DNA of 64,000 bases from assembly GCA_024291935.2 (NCBI GenBank), contig JAGTYA010000026.1, forward strand, positions 2,715,501-2,779,500. Direction: 5' to 3'. The notes beneath the pieces are model-generated. The model made no database searches and was not told the DNA's origin. It saw only the letters and a program-made list of their open reading frames with translations. Within the stretch, counting starts at the first letter, position 1. Every line of letters begins with the position of its first letter. The DNA is from Okapia johnstoni. Taxonomy: Eukaryota > Chordata > Mammalia > Artiodactyla > Giraffidae. Positions 1-10,589 of this stretch are shown in pieces. A program made the translations under genes and the position numbers.

Positions 1-759
1 TGCTCGAGCTGTTCTGATTGGACCCGGGCCACGTGCGGGTCGGAGTCAGTAAACTCCCTTCCACTCTCCTGCTGGGACGTCCTGTCCAGGCCCTGTGCGA
101 ATTCCTGCCCTGTCTGGTCTCTGCAGAGCCTCTGGTCTGAGCTGTGAGTGCACAAGGTTTATGGGGGGCTCAGGGTGATGGGGTGGGGCAGGGACCCAGC
201 AACCTCTCTGGGTACCAGTTGCCCCTGCAGGGGTCCTCGAAAGCCTTGGGGACCCACCCGAGCTCCTCCGCTCCCTGGCGCGTTGGGGAGGTCCCCTCGG
301 GGGCTCCCAGCAGGGCTGACACCACCCCCCCAGCCTCCAGAATCTCCAGGCAGAGGTGGGAGCTGTTCCAAGTGGGTCTTCTGGGCTCGCAGATGGTTTT
401 CCTGATGTGGACGTGCTTTTGTTCATTTGAGACTCGATCCTGCTGTCGTTTATTGAGGAGGGAGGGGAGGGCCTGGAAGGTGGGGGTGGGATAGAAAGTT
501 AGTCCTCCGGTTCGGAGCCCTTTCTGGAAAGCCTGCACTGTGACGGGGCAGGGCCTTTGGTGTTGGACAAGCCACAGTTCCGTTCTGCTGTGTGGCCGCT
601 GCCTGCGTGAACCCTCTGTGTGATCTTGGGCGTCGCCTGCTCTTCCACCGTGTGGGGCTGGTCACACCGCCCCACACCAGTGACAATTAGATGGCGGTCT
701 GCCAGCTACCACCCTGCATAACAAAACCCTGCAGGACTTAGGGTAAAGTGCCAACTGCT
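1..759. other. GC-rich unique DNA, no gene seen
   Basis: No recognised repeat and no exon-like frame. Several overlapping frames of 70-120 codons exist on both strands, but they are proline/glycine/arginine-rich translations of GC-rich DNA, lack any family signature, and are not flanked by convincing splice sites. Confidence 0.5.
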
Positions 760-928
760 TATTTCAGAGCCAGAGAGTAAATGATTTTGGCTTTATGCTC
801 TGAAGTCTCTCTACAGAGCAATAGCAGTCACAGGCATTATGTAAATGAATGGTCGTGGCTGTGTCCCAATAAAACTTTATTTAGAGAAACAAGCCGTGGG
901 CCACGGGCAGCAATTTGCCAGCCCCTGG
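760..928 (+). mobile_element. hAT-type DNA transposon fossil
   Basis: The stretch reads like a degraded mammalian hAT element: a run resembling 'taaatgaatgg..cgtggctgtg', then 'caataaaactttattta', then a purine-rich GGGCC tract, ending in 'gcaatttgccagcccctgg', close to the terminal inverted repeat of Charlie/Arthur-type elements. The AATAAA at about 869 belongs to this repeat and is not a gene polyadenylation signal. Only the 3' half is recognisable. Family assignment is from memory. Confidence 0.5.
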
Positions 929-1924
929 TCTGTTTATCTCACCATTTGAGCAGGAGGAGGATGGGTGGGTCTTGTGGTCACTGAGTTCAGCTGTGGTCAG
1001 CTGGTGAGCAGGCCTCACTCATGTCTCTGGGGTGGGTGGTAACTGCATCATCCATCTCTCACCGCCCCGCTCCGGCAGGCCGGTCTGGCTTGGTCACTGG
1101 GAGGTCTCAGGGTCCCTGAGAACAGCAAGAGGGAGCAAGCGCCCATGTGTCCCTTTGCTCTGGCCCGTTTGGCTGAAGCCAGTAGAATGGCCAATTCCAG
1201 GGTCGCTGGGAGGAGCGTGCCCTGGGTGGGTTTGGTGCAGCCCCGTCTGCATCTGGTCCCCCCGCTGATGGTCATCATCACACTCATGAGCCGAGGGCCC
1301 AGCTGGGGTTTCACGCTTTCAGGGGTCACGGGCTCTGTGGTTCGGCTGGTGGGCATAATTAATATTTTAACTTTGTTCCTGGGTGATCTTATGCGGTAGC
1401 TGTTATGGAGCTCATTTCCACCCGCACTTCTGCCCTCTCTGTCATGGAGCCAGAGCAGAAGCAGCGTTAAGAGCGTTCTCCGGAGGTCAGGGACCCACAG
1501 GGTCTTCTTTTGTGATGAGCGATTTTCCAGAGGGAACGGAGGGGCCATGGCAGAAAGGCAGGAGCGGGAGCTCTGGTCCTGACGGGGCTGCTCAGCAGCT
1601 TGGGGACCCTGGCCTCAGTTTTTTTGTTGGGAGAATGGGTAGATCAGATGAAGTCATGTTCTTGCCTCCCCAGACTTTTAAGCCATGACACAGACGGTAC
1701 AGTGGCGACGCGGTGTCCACACTTGGGCACTCCTGGAGGGTCGCGCGCGGGCATGTCAGTCTCAGAAAGGTGCTGTGACAGAAGCTGATGAGAAGAGATG
1801 CTTTTCCCCCTTTTCTCCTCGTCCCTGAGAATACTGGCATTTTGCCTTGTCTTCAGATTTTCTCTCCTCCCTTTCTGCATAAAGTGGATTCTGAATCCTT
1901 GTGAGCTTTTGTGAATCAGGTTCT
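929..1924. other. Unique GC-rich DNA, no gene seen
   Basis: No repeat or exon recognised. The 166-codon minus-strand frame at 1048-1548 has no family signature and overlaps competing plus-strand frames, so I treat it as chance. Confidence 0.45.
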
Positions 1925-2596
1925 TCTTTATTATTGAGGTGAGACACACATAAAACCAACCATTTAAAACTGTACAGTTCAGTGGCATTTAGTACAAAAA
2001 GTTCTAGTTCTGTCACCCCAAAAGGACTCTCCTTACCCACGAACAGTCCCATCCTCGCAGCTCCCAGCAGCCACCCGTCTGCTTTCTTCTGTCTTTGCGG
2101 ATGGACCTGCTCTGGACGTTGTATATAAGCGGCTGGTATGACGGGAGGACACTTGCGTCTGGCTTCTCTCACTGATTAGAATGTTTCCAGCGTTCGTCCA
2201 CATGGTGGCCGCGTCAGGGCGTCGTCCCTTGTAACGGCTGGATTCTCTTCCCTTGCGTGGATGGAGCACGTTTCCCCTGTTCTTCTGTTGGGGCTTCCCT
2301 GCTATCTCAGGGGTGAAGAATCTGCCTGCCGGTGCAGGAGACACAAGAGACGAGGGTTTGATGCCTGGGTCAGGAAGATCCCCTGGAAGAGGAAATAGCA
2401 GCCCACTCCAGTGTTCTTGCCTGGAGAATCCCATCAGCAGAAGAGCCTGGTGGGCTGCAGTCCATGGGGTCACGGAGTCGGACACGACTGAACACCACCA
2501 CCTGCCAGCCACTTCTGTTAGTGAGTGGACCATGGGCTGGTTCCACTTTTTGACTGTTGTGAGTGATGCTGCGAGGAGCATTCATTCTTGGACTAG
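1925..2596 (-). mobile_element. Old L1 (L1M/L1ME-like) 3' end, antisense, split by a SINE
   Basis: Plus-strand text runs as the reverse complement of an old L1 3' end: a TTATTGAGGT start, 'aactgtacagttcagtggc', then the block equivalent to 'tggcttctctcactgatta' and 'ttccactttttgactgttg'. A BOV-tA SINE at 2291-2500 interrupts it and the L1 resumes at about 2515. 5'-truncated, no coding capacity. Confidence 0.7.
2291..2500 (+). mobile_element. BOV-tA SINE
   Basis: Full BOV-tA architecture: tRNA-derived head beginning GGGCTTCCCTG, a B-box-like segment 'gggtttgatgcctgggtc', then the BOV-A body ('actccagtgttcttgcctgg', 'agagcctggtgggctgcagt') ending 'gtcggacacgactgaa'. Inserted in an old L1 3' end. 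The head is diverged ('gctatctcag' in place of 'gtggctcag'). Confidence 0.9.
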
Positions 2597-3660
2597 TTGG
2601 TTTTTTGTAAATATTTATTTATTTTTGATTGATGATTGGTTTGATTTCTGTCATACATCGACATGAATTAACCATAGGTTTACATTTGTCCCCTCCCTCC
2701 TGAATCTCCCTCCCACCTCCCACCCATTCCCACCCGTCTAGGTTATTACAGATGGAGTTCCCTGAGTCGTACAGCAAATTCCCGTTAGCTGTCTGTTTAC
2801 ACGTGTTGGTGCACATGCATCCATGCTGCTCTCTCCGCTCATCTCACCCTTTCCTTCTCCCCCACCCTGGTCCACACATTTGTTCTCTCATGTCTGCATC
2901 CCCATCGCTGCTCTGCGCACAGATTCGTCAGTACTGTCCTTCTAGATTCCATATGGATGCGTTAATAAACGATACTTGTTTTCCTCTTTCTGACTTTACT
3001 CTGTGTAACAGGCTCTCGGGTCATCCGCTCAACTGCATTCCTTTTTCTGGCTGAGTAGTGTTCCATTGTGTGTGTGCACCTCAGCTTCTTTATCCACTCA
3101 TCTGTCGAGGGACATCTAGGTTGCTTCCATGTCTTGGCTATTATAAATACTACTGCAATCAACATTGGGGTTCAGTTCAGTGCAGTCGCTCAGTTGTGTC
3201 CGACTCTTTGCAACCCCATGGACTGCAGCACACCAGGCTTCCCTGTCCATCACCAACTCCCAGAGGTTGCTCAAACTCATGTCCATTGAGTTGGTGATAC
3301 CATCCAACCATCTCATCCTCTGTCATCCCCTTTTCCTCCTGTCTTCAATCTGTCCCAGCATCAGGGTATTTTCCAGTGAGTCAGTTCTTCACATCAGGTG
3401 GCCAGAGTTTTGGAGCTTCAGCATCAGTCCTTCCAGTGAATATTCAGGACTGATTTCCTTTAGGATGGACTGGTTGGATCTCCTTGCAGTCCAAGGGACT
3501 CTCGAGAGTCCTCTCCAACACCGCAGGTCAGAAGCATTAATTCTTTGGTGCTCAGCTTTCTTTATGGTCCAGCTCTCACATCCGTCCATACAGGTGTCTT
3601 TTTCAGTTTTGGTTTCTTGAGTATGTGCCTAGAAGTGGTATTGCTGGGTCCATTCCTTTA
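2597..3660 (-). mobile_element. Artiodactyl L1 (L1_BT-like) 3' end, antisense
   Basis: Begins with a T-rich run (the A tail read in reverse) followed by 'tgattggtttgatttctgtc', the CT-rich 3' UTR, and the reverse complement of the ORF2 C-terminus around 2960-3165. A BovB fragment at 3171-3591 splits it; the L1 resumes with 'gtgtctttttcagttttggt' and fades by about 3660. A typical 5'-truncated insertion. Confidence 0.85.
3171..3591 (-). mobile_element. BovB LINE 3' end, antisense
   Basis: Starts at TTCAGTTCAG, the reverse of the (CTGAA)n BovB 3' terminus, then 'gactgcagcacaccaggctt', 'atccaaccatctcatcctct', 'agcatcagtccttccagtga' and 'tccttgcagtccaagggact'. Reverse translation gives the C-terminal tail of the BovB reverse-transcriptase ORF (3389-3589: ...RRSNQSILKEISPEYSLEGLM...). 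It sits inside an L1 3' end. Confidence 0.9.
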
Positions 3661-4279
3661 CTTTAGTTTTTGATGAAACAGCTTCTTTTCACCTTTGGCA
3701 GAACCAGGTTCCACCCTCTTGAGAGGACCTGCTGTTATGGGGCCATTCCCGCTGCCTTTCTGGATCAGAGAGAGGTGGTGACATTTCCTCTGATGGGGGC
3801 CCTCGGGGGAAGCCTTCTGTGCCTGCTCTATTAATCCCCAGGGCTCCAGGGTGATCCTCATGCATTCCCATCCCACAGAATTAGCTGGAACACAGTCAGG
3901 GGTGGCTGCAGAGTAGAGCTGCAGACCAGGCAGCTGGATTCCAGGAACTCTGTTCGTGTGGAGGGGGTCCCCGGGGATGGAGTGGCCGGGTCCGTCTGGG
4001 CCACAGGCTGCTGCCTCCTGACTCGCAGCCCAGGACACTGGGCCACTCTATGCCCAGGGTGAGTCCTTGGGGTTACAGAGCTGTTTCAGGACACGTCACA
4101 ATTACGATTTCCATCTCCCCAGGAATGATGAGCACTTCTAAAAATAGCTGCAGAATGCTGAAGGCTAACATTTTAAAACAGTTCAATAATTTAGTTATTC
4201 TCCAGCGGAGACAGGGAGGATCACTGTGAAGTGGGTGCTTTTAAAATTTCCTAGAGCCTGGTCGCTGCTTGCTTTTTTT
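3661..4279. other. Unique DNA, no gene seen
   Basis: No repeat recognised. The minus-strand frames at 3658-4046 (126 and 62 codons) overlap each other in different frames and have no recognisable domain. Confidence 0.4.
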
Positions 4280-4756
4280 CCCCCAACAATTTGATATGTA
4301 GTTTGCGTACCATGCAGTCCACACAAAGGGTGGAATGCACTGCAGCTTTAGTAGATCCCTGGATCACTCAGCCATTACCCCAAGTGATGCTTGGACATTT
4401 TTGTCCCCCTTGAAACAAACCCTGTGCCTGTGAACAGTTTGCCCCTGACTCCCACCCCCTCCGGTCTGCTTTCTGTCTCCCTGGGTGTGCCTGCTCGGAG
4501 CATTTCATGTAAATGGCGCCTTTGTGATGGACTTCCTCCACTTAGCGTCCTGTTTTCAGGGTTCACCCAGGTGTGTGGTCTGTCAGTGCGTCGGGCCTGC
4601 GTTGGGACTGAATACGGCTCCGTTGCATGGCTGCATCGCGTTTTATTTACGTGCTCATGGGTTGGTGGACATACAGATTACTTCCACTTTTTGGCTGTGA
4701 GGAAGAGAGCTGCTACGAAGATTCGGGTTCAAGTCTTGTGGTGGTCATATGTTCCT

Positions 4757-5010
4757 TTTTTTAAGCTTAAAATTTTCTTAAATCCACTTTGGGTTGCACT
4801 GGGTCTTCACTGCTACGAGGGCGTTTCTCTGGTTGCGGCGATCGGCTCTCACTGCGGCGGGCTATCTCGTTGTCGAGCACGGGCTCCGTAGCACATGGGC
4901 TTATTCGCTGCTCGGGGGCGTGTGGCCTCTTCCCTGACCAGGGATCAAACCCGTGTCCCCCGTATTGGCAGGTGGATCCTTAACCTTTGGACCACCAGGG
5001 AAGTCCTAGG
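4757..5010 (-). mobile_element. CHR-type artiodactyl SINE, antisense
   Basis: Reads in reverse as a CHR (tRNA-Glu derived) SINE: 'gttgcggcgatcggctctca', 'gttgtcgagcacgggctcc', 'ttccctgaccagggatcaaa', ending at 'ccaccagggaagtcc'. The flanks carry a TSD, CATATGTTC at 4746-4754 and 5011-5019, confirming one insertion into the L1M host. Confidence 0.8.
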
Positions 5011-5477
5011 CATATGTTCTTATCAGCTGTAGGTATATGCCTTGAAATGGAATCATGTATCTTCGGTCACATGTCAGCTCTGTGTAATTTCATCTGTTTT
5101 GTTTTCCGCAATGTACTTTGTAAAGTAAAAAGAACCTCTGTATTTAAAAAAGTCATTGCACTTGTAAGAAGTGATACAGAGCCGTGCTCCGTACCCTCTC
5201 CCCAGTTTGCCCCGCACGTCGTATCCTGCAGAACTAAATGACACTTAGTGACGCAGACGGTGTGGCGGTCAGGATGCAAGTATCGCCATCAGCGCATCTC
5301 TCGTGCTGCGCTTGTATAGCCTCACGGACTCCCTCCCACCTCACCTGCTTTTCGGCCCCTGGCAACCACTGATCTGTCTTCCGTCTCTATAATTTTATTT
5401 CAGTAATTACACAGAATGGAATTATACAGTAAACAGCTCTCTGGAGTTGGCTTCTCTCTCATCAAAACTCTGTAGAG

Positions 5478-5607
5478 GGACTTCCCTGGTGGTCCCCTGG
5501 AGTAGGAGGTGGCTACACTCCAGTGTTCTTGCCTGGGGAACCCCGTGGACAGAGGAGCCTGGCAGGCTAGAGTCCATGGGGTCACTGAGCGGCTGACACT
5601 TTCACGT
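5478..5607 (+). mobile_element. BOV-tA SINE with deleted tRNA body
   Basis: Starts 'gggacttccctggtggtccc' and jumps straight into 'ctggagtaggaggtggctac', so most of the tRNA-related segment, including the B box, is missing. The BOV-A body then continues to 'gcggctgacactttcacg'. Surrounded by antisense L1M. Confidence 0.8.
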
Positions 5608-6324
5608 CCACTTTTCAAGCATTAATGCTGTGGGTTTTGTGTGAACGTTAGTCTTCATTTCTCTGGGAAAAATGCCTGCGAGTGCCCTCTCTGGGTCGCA
5701 CAGTAGCTGCGTGTTTAGATTTTTCAAGAAGGCGCTGCTCTGTTTTCCTGCAGTGCTCTCCTTTGGTGCTCCCATCAGCAAGGGGAGAGCTTGCCAGCTT
5801 CTCACCAGCATCTGCCGTTGCTGTGTCTTACACTGGCCGGGCTGGTGTAGGGGCGTCTCACTGAGGTTCTAGTTTGCCTGGTTTTAGTGGACGATGATGT
5901 TCGAACATCTTCTCACGTGCCCCTTTGCCATCTGGCTGCTCTCCTTCGTAAAATGTCTCTGCGTGTCTTTTGTCCCTGTCTTAATTGAATGGTCTGTTGT
6001 TTTTATCCTGTTAAGTCTTGAGAGCTCTTTATACTGTGGACACTGGTCCTCTGTTGGATGTGTGCTTTGCAGACATTTTCTCCCAGCCTGTGATTTGTAT
6101 TTGTATCCTCTTTTTCACAGAACGAAAGGTTTTGATTTTGATGAGGTCTGATTTATCAGTTTTTCTGGGTGTGGCTCGTGCTTTTGGCATCCTTTTGGCA
6201 TTCCTAACCCTAGAGCCTAAAGATTGTCTCCTGTGAGAGTTTCTTTTCCAGTTTTATTATTTTGCATTTTATATTTACTGGATTCGTTCTCTTTTAAAAA
6301 AAGTAAATATTATTAAATAAATTT

Positions 6325-6462
6325 AAATTTATTGTTTACTTATTTTTAGTTTTTTAGACCCCACTGTACAGCACGTGAGATCTTATTCCCCAGCCGGGGA
6401 TTGAACTGACGCCCCTGCCTTGGGAGCTCGGAGTCTGAACCATTGCACCACCACGAAGTCCC
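6325..6462 (-). mobile_element. CHR-type SINE, antisense, degraded
   Basis: AT-rich leader, then 'cagcacgtgagatcttattc', 'cagccggggattgaactgac' and 'accaccacgaagtccccc', the reverse of a CHR SINE head. Shorter and more diverged than the copy at 4757-5010. Confidence 0.65.
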
Positions 6463-6559
6463 CCACGATCTGTTTTGAGTTGATTTTTTTTTCAGTTGAA
6501 GTATTGTTGATTAACAATGTTGTGTTGGTTTCAGGTGTCCAGCACAGGAACTCAGTTAT

Positions 6560-6784
6560 GCATTATTGTTGTTTAGACGCTAAGTCGTGTCCACCTCTTT
6601 TGTGACCCCATGGACTGAAGCCTGGGGTCTGGAGCCAGGCTTCTCTGTCCATGAGATTACCCAGGCAAGAATACTGGAATGTGTTACCATTTCCTTCTCC
6701 AGGGGATCTTCCCGACTCAGGGATCAAACCTGTGTCTCCTGCATTGGCAGGCAGAGTCTCTACCACTGAGCCATCAGGGAAGCC
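6560..6784 (-). mobile_element. BOV-tA SINE with TSD
   Basis: Full antisense copy, from the tail 'attattgttgtt' to the head complement 'gagccatcagggaagcc'. TSD CTCAGTTAT at 6551-6559 and 6785-6793, both matching L1 host sequence. Confidence 0.9.
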
Positions 6785-6930
6785 CTCAGTTATACCTAGA
6801 TGGATATATATCTACTCTTGTTCAGGTTCTTTTCCATTATAGGTTATTAAAAATATTGAGTACAATTCTCTGTGCTATACAGTATGCTTTTGTTGTTCAT
6901 CTATTTTGCTATATAGTAGTGTATCCATCT

Positions 6931-7054
6931 CCCCTGGAGAAGGACATGGCACCCCACTTCAGTATTCTTGCCTGGAGAATCCCAGGGACAGAAGAGCCTG
7001 GCAGGCTCCAGTCCTTGGGATCGAAAGAGTTGGACACAACTTGGTGACTAAACC
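6931..7054 (+). mobile_element. BOV-A monomer SINE
   Basis: Only the BOV-A body is present ('ccctggagaaggacatggc' to 'gttggacacaacttggtgac'), with no tRNA head. Flanks AGTGTATCCAT (6918-6928) and AGTGTGTCTAT (7055-7065) match at 9 of 11 bases and look like an aged TSD. Confidence 0.8.
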
Positions 7055-7499
7055 AGTGTGTCTATTAATCCCGAACTCCTAATTTATCGTCTCCCCCACC
7101 CCTTCCCCCTTTGGTAACCATAGTGTGTTTTCTATGTGAGTCTTTCTGTTTTGTAGCTAAGTTCCTTTGTGTCATTCTTGCAGATTCCACATGTAAGTGC
7201 TATCGTATGATATTTGTCTTTCTGTGTCTGACCTGTTTCACTCAGTGTGACAATCTCTAGGTGCATCCGTGTTGCTACAAATGGCATTATGTCACTCTTT
7301 TTTTATGGCTGAGTAATATTCCATTGTGTATATGTACCACATCTTCTGTATCCATTCCTCTACTGATGGACATTTAGGTGGCTTCCATTTCTTGCCTGTT
7401 GTGAATAGCGCTTCTGTGAACTTGTGTATCTTTCTGAATAAGTTTCGTCTGTGTATATGCCCAGGAGTGGGATTGCTGGGCCGTCATGTAAGGCTCGGG

Positions 7500-7641
7500 G
7501 TGGTGGTGGTGGTTTAGTCGCTAAGTCGTGTCCAACTCTTGTGACCCCATGGACTGCAGCCCATCAGGCTCCTCTGTCCATTGGGTTCTCCAGGCAAGAG
7601 TACTGGAGTGGGCTGTCATTTCCTTCTCCAACTCCAGCCAT
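7500..7641 (-). mobile_element. BOV-A monomer SINE with perfect TSD
   Basis: Antisense BOV-A body preceded by a (GGT)n-like tail complement. Perfect 11-bp TSD TAAGGCTCGGG at 7489-7499 and 7642-7652 within the L1 host. Confidence 0.9.
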
Positions 7642-8065
7642 TAAGGCTCGGGTTAGTGGCTGTCATTTTGCCTGTCAACGTCCAGTTGCTTCGCACCCTC
7701 TGTTGAAGGGGGCCATCCTTCCTCTGTTGCATGTATTTGTGCGGGTCTATTTCTGGGCGCTCTGTTGAGTTCTGTTGATCTGTGCCCCTGCCTGTCCTCC
7801 AGAACTCCACAGCCTTGATTACTCTAGCTGTAAGTCTTGAAATTGGGTGAACTGATGACTCTCACTTTATTCTTTTTCAAATTTGTTTTAGTAATTCTAG
7901 GTCCTTTGCTTTCTCATATAAATTTCAGAATAATATAGTCTATATCTACAAAAAAAAATCTTGCTGGGATTGGATTTCACCCAAGTGTTTTCAATTTGGG
8001 GAAAGTCGATGTCATGACTGCGTTGGATTTTCCAACCTATGAACAGGACTTGTCTCTCCACTTCC

Positions 8066-8487
8066 TTGAAAAGTGAAAGTGAAAGTGTGTGTTAGTTGTG
8101 TCCGACTCTTCGCGACCTTGTGGACTGTAGCCCAACAGGCTCCTCTGTCCGTGGGATTCTCCAGGCAAGAGTACTGGAGTGAGTTGCCATTCCCTTCTCC
8201 AGGAGAGCTTCCCGACCCAGGGATCGAACCTTGGTCTCCTGTGCTGTAGGCAGATTCTTTACTGTCTGAGGGCTTCCCTGGTGGCTCAGCTGGTAAAGAA
8301 TCTGCCTGCAGTGCGGGAGACCTGGGTTTGATCCCTGGGTTGGGAAGATCCTCTGGAGAAAGGAATGGCTCCCCACTCCAGTATTCTGGCCTGGAGAATT
8401 CCATGGACTGTATAGTCCATGGGGTCACAAAAAGTTGGACACGACTGAGTGACTTGCACTTACTCTCTGAGCCACCGGGGAAGCCTA
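8066..8487 (-). mobile_element. BOV-tA SINE, split by a second BOV-tA
   Basis: Antisense copy whose tail 'gtgaaagtgaaagtgtgtg' is at about 8075 and whose body runs to 8270. Its final head complement 'ccaccggggaagcc' reappears only at 8472-8487, after a plus-strand SINE inserted at 8271-8460. Confidence 0.85.
8271..8460 (+). mobile_element. BOV-tA SINE nested in a SINE
   Basis: Complete head 'ggcttccctggtggctcag', B-box region 'gggtttgatccctgggttgg', body, and end 'cgactgagtgacttgcact'. TSD TACTGTCTGAG (8260-8270) and TACTCTCTGAG (8461-8471), 10 of 11 identical, lies within the host SINE's tRNA-derived part. Confidence 0.9.
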
Positions 8488-8790
8488 AGCCCTTAGATGT
8501 TCTTTCATTTTTCACTGATTTCTGTAGACTTCAGCATACAAGTTTTGTTGCATTCACACCTAAGTTTTTTTGAGAAGTTATAAATGGTATTGGATTATAC
8601 ATTTGGTTGTCTACATGTTCATTGCTAGTATAGGGGGATACAGTTGACTTTTATATGTTGATCCTGTATTTTGTGACCTTGTTCAACTCATTTATTATTT
8701 GTAGGAAGTGTTGTCTTGGAGATTCCTTGGGATTTTCTACAGTCTTGTCATCTGCAAATGGGGGCAGTTTTATTTCTATCTTCCTGATCA

Positions 8791-8998
8791 GGGGGCTTCT
8801 CTGGTGGCTCAGACAGTAAAGAATTCACCTGCATCGCAGGAGACCCGAGTTCGATTCCTGGGTCGAGAAGATGCCCTGGAGTAGGAAATGGCCACCCACT
8901 CCAGTATTCTTGCCTGGAGAATCCCATGGACAGAGGAGCCTGGCGGGCTACAGTGTTGCAAAGAGTCGGGCACGACTGAGTGACTAACGCTTTCACTG
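8791..8998 (+). mobile_element. BOV-tA SINE with TSD
   Basis: Head 'ggcttctctggtggctcag', body to 'gactgagtgactaacgcttt'. TSD TCCTGATC at 8782-8789 and 8999-9006, both L1 host sequence. A short deletion removes the 'ccatggggtc' segment after 'gggctacagt'. Confidence 0.88.
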
Positions 8999-9582
8999 TC
9001 CTGATCTGTATGCTTTATATCTTCTTTTCTTGCCTTTTCTCTAATCTGGAACATCTGCTGCTGTGTTGGGTGAAGATGATTAGAGCAGACATCCTTGTTC
9101 CTGGTCACAGAAGGAAAGTGTTTCGTCTTTTCCTATTTGGAATAATGTTAGCTGATTACATGAAGTTTTGCAGATGCTCTTGATCAGGTTGAAGAATTTC
9201 CCTTCTTCCTTTTTTTTTGGGGGGGGGTGGAATTTGTCACAGATGTTGAATGTTGTCAAATGCTTTTTCTGCATCGATTGCCTTGACTGTGTGATTTTCC
9301 TTCTTTAACCTATTGGTATAGCGTATCACATAAATTAATTTTTTAAAAGAAATATTGAACCAGCCTAGCATTCCAGACATAAACCTTACTTGTCTTGATG
9401 TATAATTCTTCTCTTATAGGTGATTGCTTAACTCTTATTTGTTAATATTTTGTTAAGGATTTTTTTCCATCTCTATTTGAGGGATATGGGCCTGTGATTT
9501 TCTCTTTGTATGATTTTAGTATCAGTGTCATATTGGTTCCATAAAATAGATTGGATCCTATTTTCTGGAAGATACTGTATAG

Positions 9583-9705
9583 TGTGTACTCAGTTATTCA
9601 GTCCTGTCTGACTCTTTGCAGCCCCGTGGACTGCAGCCCGCCAGGCTCTTCTGTCCACTGAGTTTTCCAGCAATCATACTGGAATGGGTTGCCATTTCCT
9701 ACTCC
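9583..9705 (-). mobile_element. BOV-A monomer SINE with TSD
   Basis: Antisense BOV-A body. TSD AGATACTGTATAG (9570-9582) and AGATATTGTATAG (9706-9718), 12 of 13 identical. Host is L1 ORF2. Confidence 0.88.
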
Positions 9706-10295
9706 AGATATTGTATAGAATTGATACTAATTCTCTGAACATTTCATGGAATTCTCTGGTGAAACTATTTGGGTGTGGCGATTTCCTCTTTCTTACAAAA
9801 ACGTGTGTTTTATAATGAGGAACTCAATCTTCTTAATAGCGGTAGGGCTTCTCAGATCACCTGTTTCATACAGAATGAGTTGTAACTGTTTGCATTTCTT
9901 GAAGAATCGGTTTCTTTCACTTATATTGTAATTTAAGTGTGTGGAGCTGTTTGTCCTTTCAGTGCCTGAAGAGTCTGTAGTAATATCCCCTGTTGCATTC
10001 CTGGAGTTGGTAGTTTGAGCCTTTTCCGTCTTTTTCGGTTTGTTCTGTCCATTTTATTGACTTTTACAAAGAGCCAGCTCATCAGTTCATTGATTTTTCT
10101 CTATTGTTTTTTTTTTGGCTTTGTTTTTATTTATCTTCACTCTTTTGATTATTTCCTTCCTGCCTTCAAACCTTTGCTTTGGATTTTTTTTCCTCACCTT
10201 TTACTAGCTTCCTGAGATGGGAACTTAGACTTTGATTTTCAATTCTTCTTCTTTTTTCCCCTCTGTTTTCTTTTTTAAAAAACTTTACTGGAGCA

Positions 10296-10507
10296 TTGTT
10301 GTTATTTAGTTGCTCAGTCATGTCTGACTCTTCGTGACCCCCTGGACTGTAGCCCACCAGACTCCTCTGTCCATGGGATTCTCCAGGCAAGAATACTGGA
10401 GTCGGTTGTCACTCCCTTCTCCAGGGGATCTTCCTGACTCAGGGATCAAACCTCCGTCTCCTGCATTGGCAGGCACATTCTTTGCCACTGAGTCAGCAGG
10501 GAAGCCC
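10296..10507 (-). mobile_element. BOV-tA SINE
   Basis: Antisense full-length copy from 'attgttgttatttagttgct' to 'gagtcagcagggaagccc'. It separates the L1 ORF2 tract from a second short L1 3'-end-like piece starting at about 10509 ('gttggagtatagttgactt'). Confidence 0.88.
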
Positions 10508-10589
10508 TTCTGTTGGAGTATAGTTGACTTAAAACGTGTTTCTGTTGTACAGCAGCATGACTTTCTGATGGAGTGAAAGTGATACATGT

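Larger units (their letters stand above)
4280..6300 (-). mobile_element. Cluster of old L1 (L1M/L1ME) fragments, antisense
   Basis: 4280-4756 is the reverse of an L1ME 3' end ('ccactttttggctgtgagga' at about 4683), split by a CHR SINE, resuming at 5011. 5340-5477 is another 3'-end-like stretch ('cccctggcaaccactgatct'). 5608-6240 matches the ORF2 C-terminal half in reverse ('gagctctttatactgtggac', 'ggttttgattttgatgaggt'). A truncated SINE lies at 5478-5607. No intact frame; at least two insertions or rearranged parts. Confidence 0.65.
6474..10295 (-). mobile_element. L1 (L1MA/artiodactyl type) 3' end through ORF2 RT region, antisense
   Basis: A single L1 tract read in reverse: 3' terminus at 6474-6560, 3' UTR through about 7490, ORF2 C-terminal region 7650-8060 and 8490-8790, reverse-transcriptase region 8996-9580 (including 'gtcttgtcatctgcaaatgg' at 8743-8762, the reverse of the A-D-D-coding core) and upstream ORF2 sequence to about 10295. 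SINEs interrupt it at 6560, 6932, 7500, 8070, 8793, 9583 and 10296. The order along the element is collinear, supporting one ancestral insertion. ORF2 is wholly degraded. Confidence 0.75.

Noticed and set aside
864..875. AATAAA as a gene polyadenylation signal
   Set aside because: It lies within a hAT transposon fossil whose consensus contains that string.
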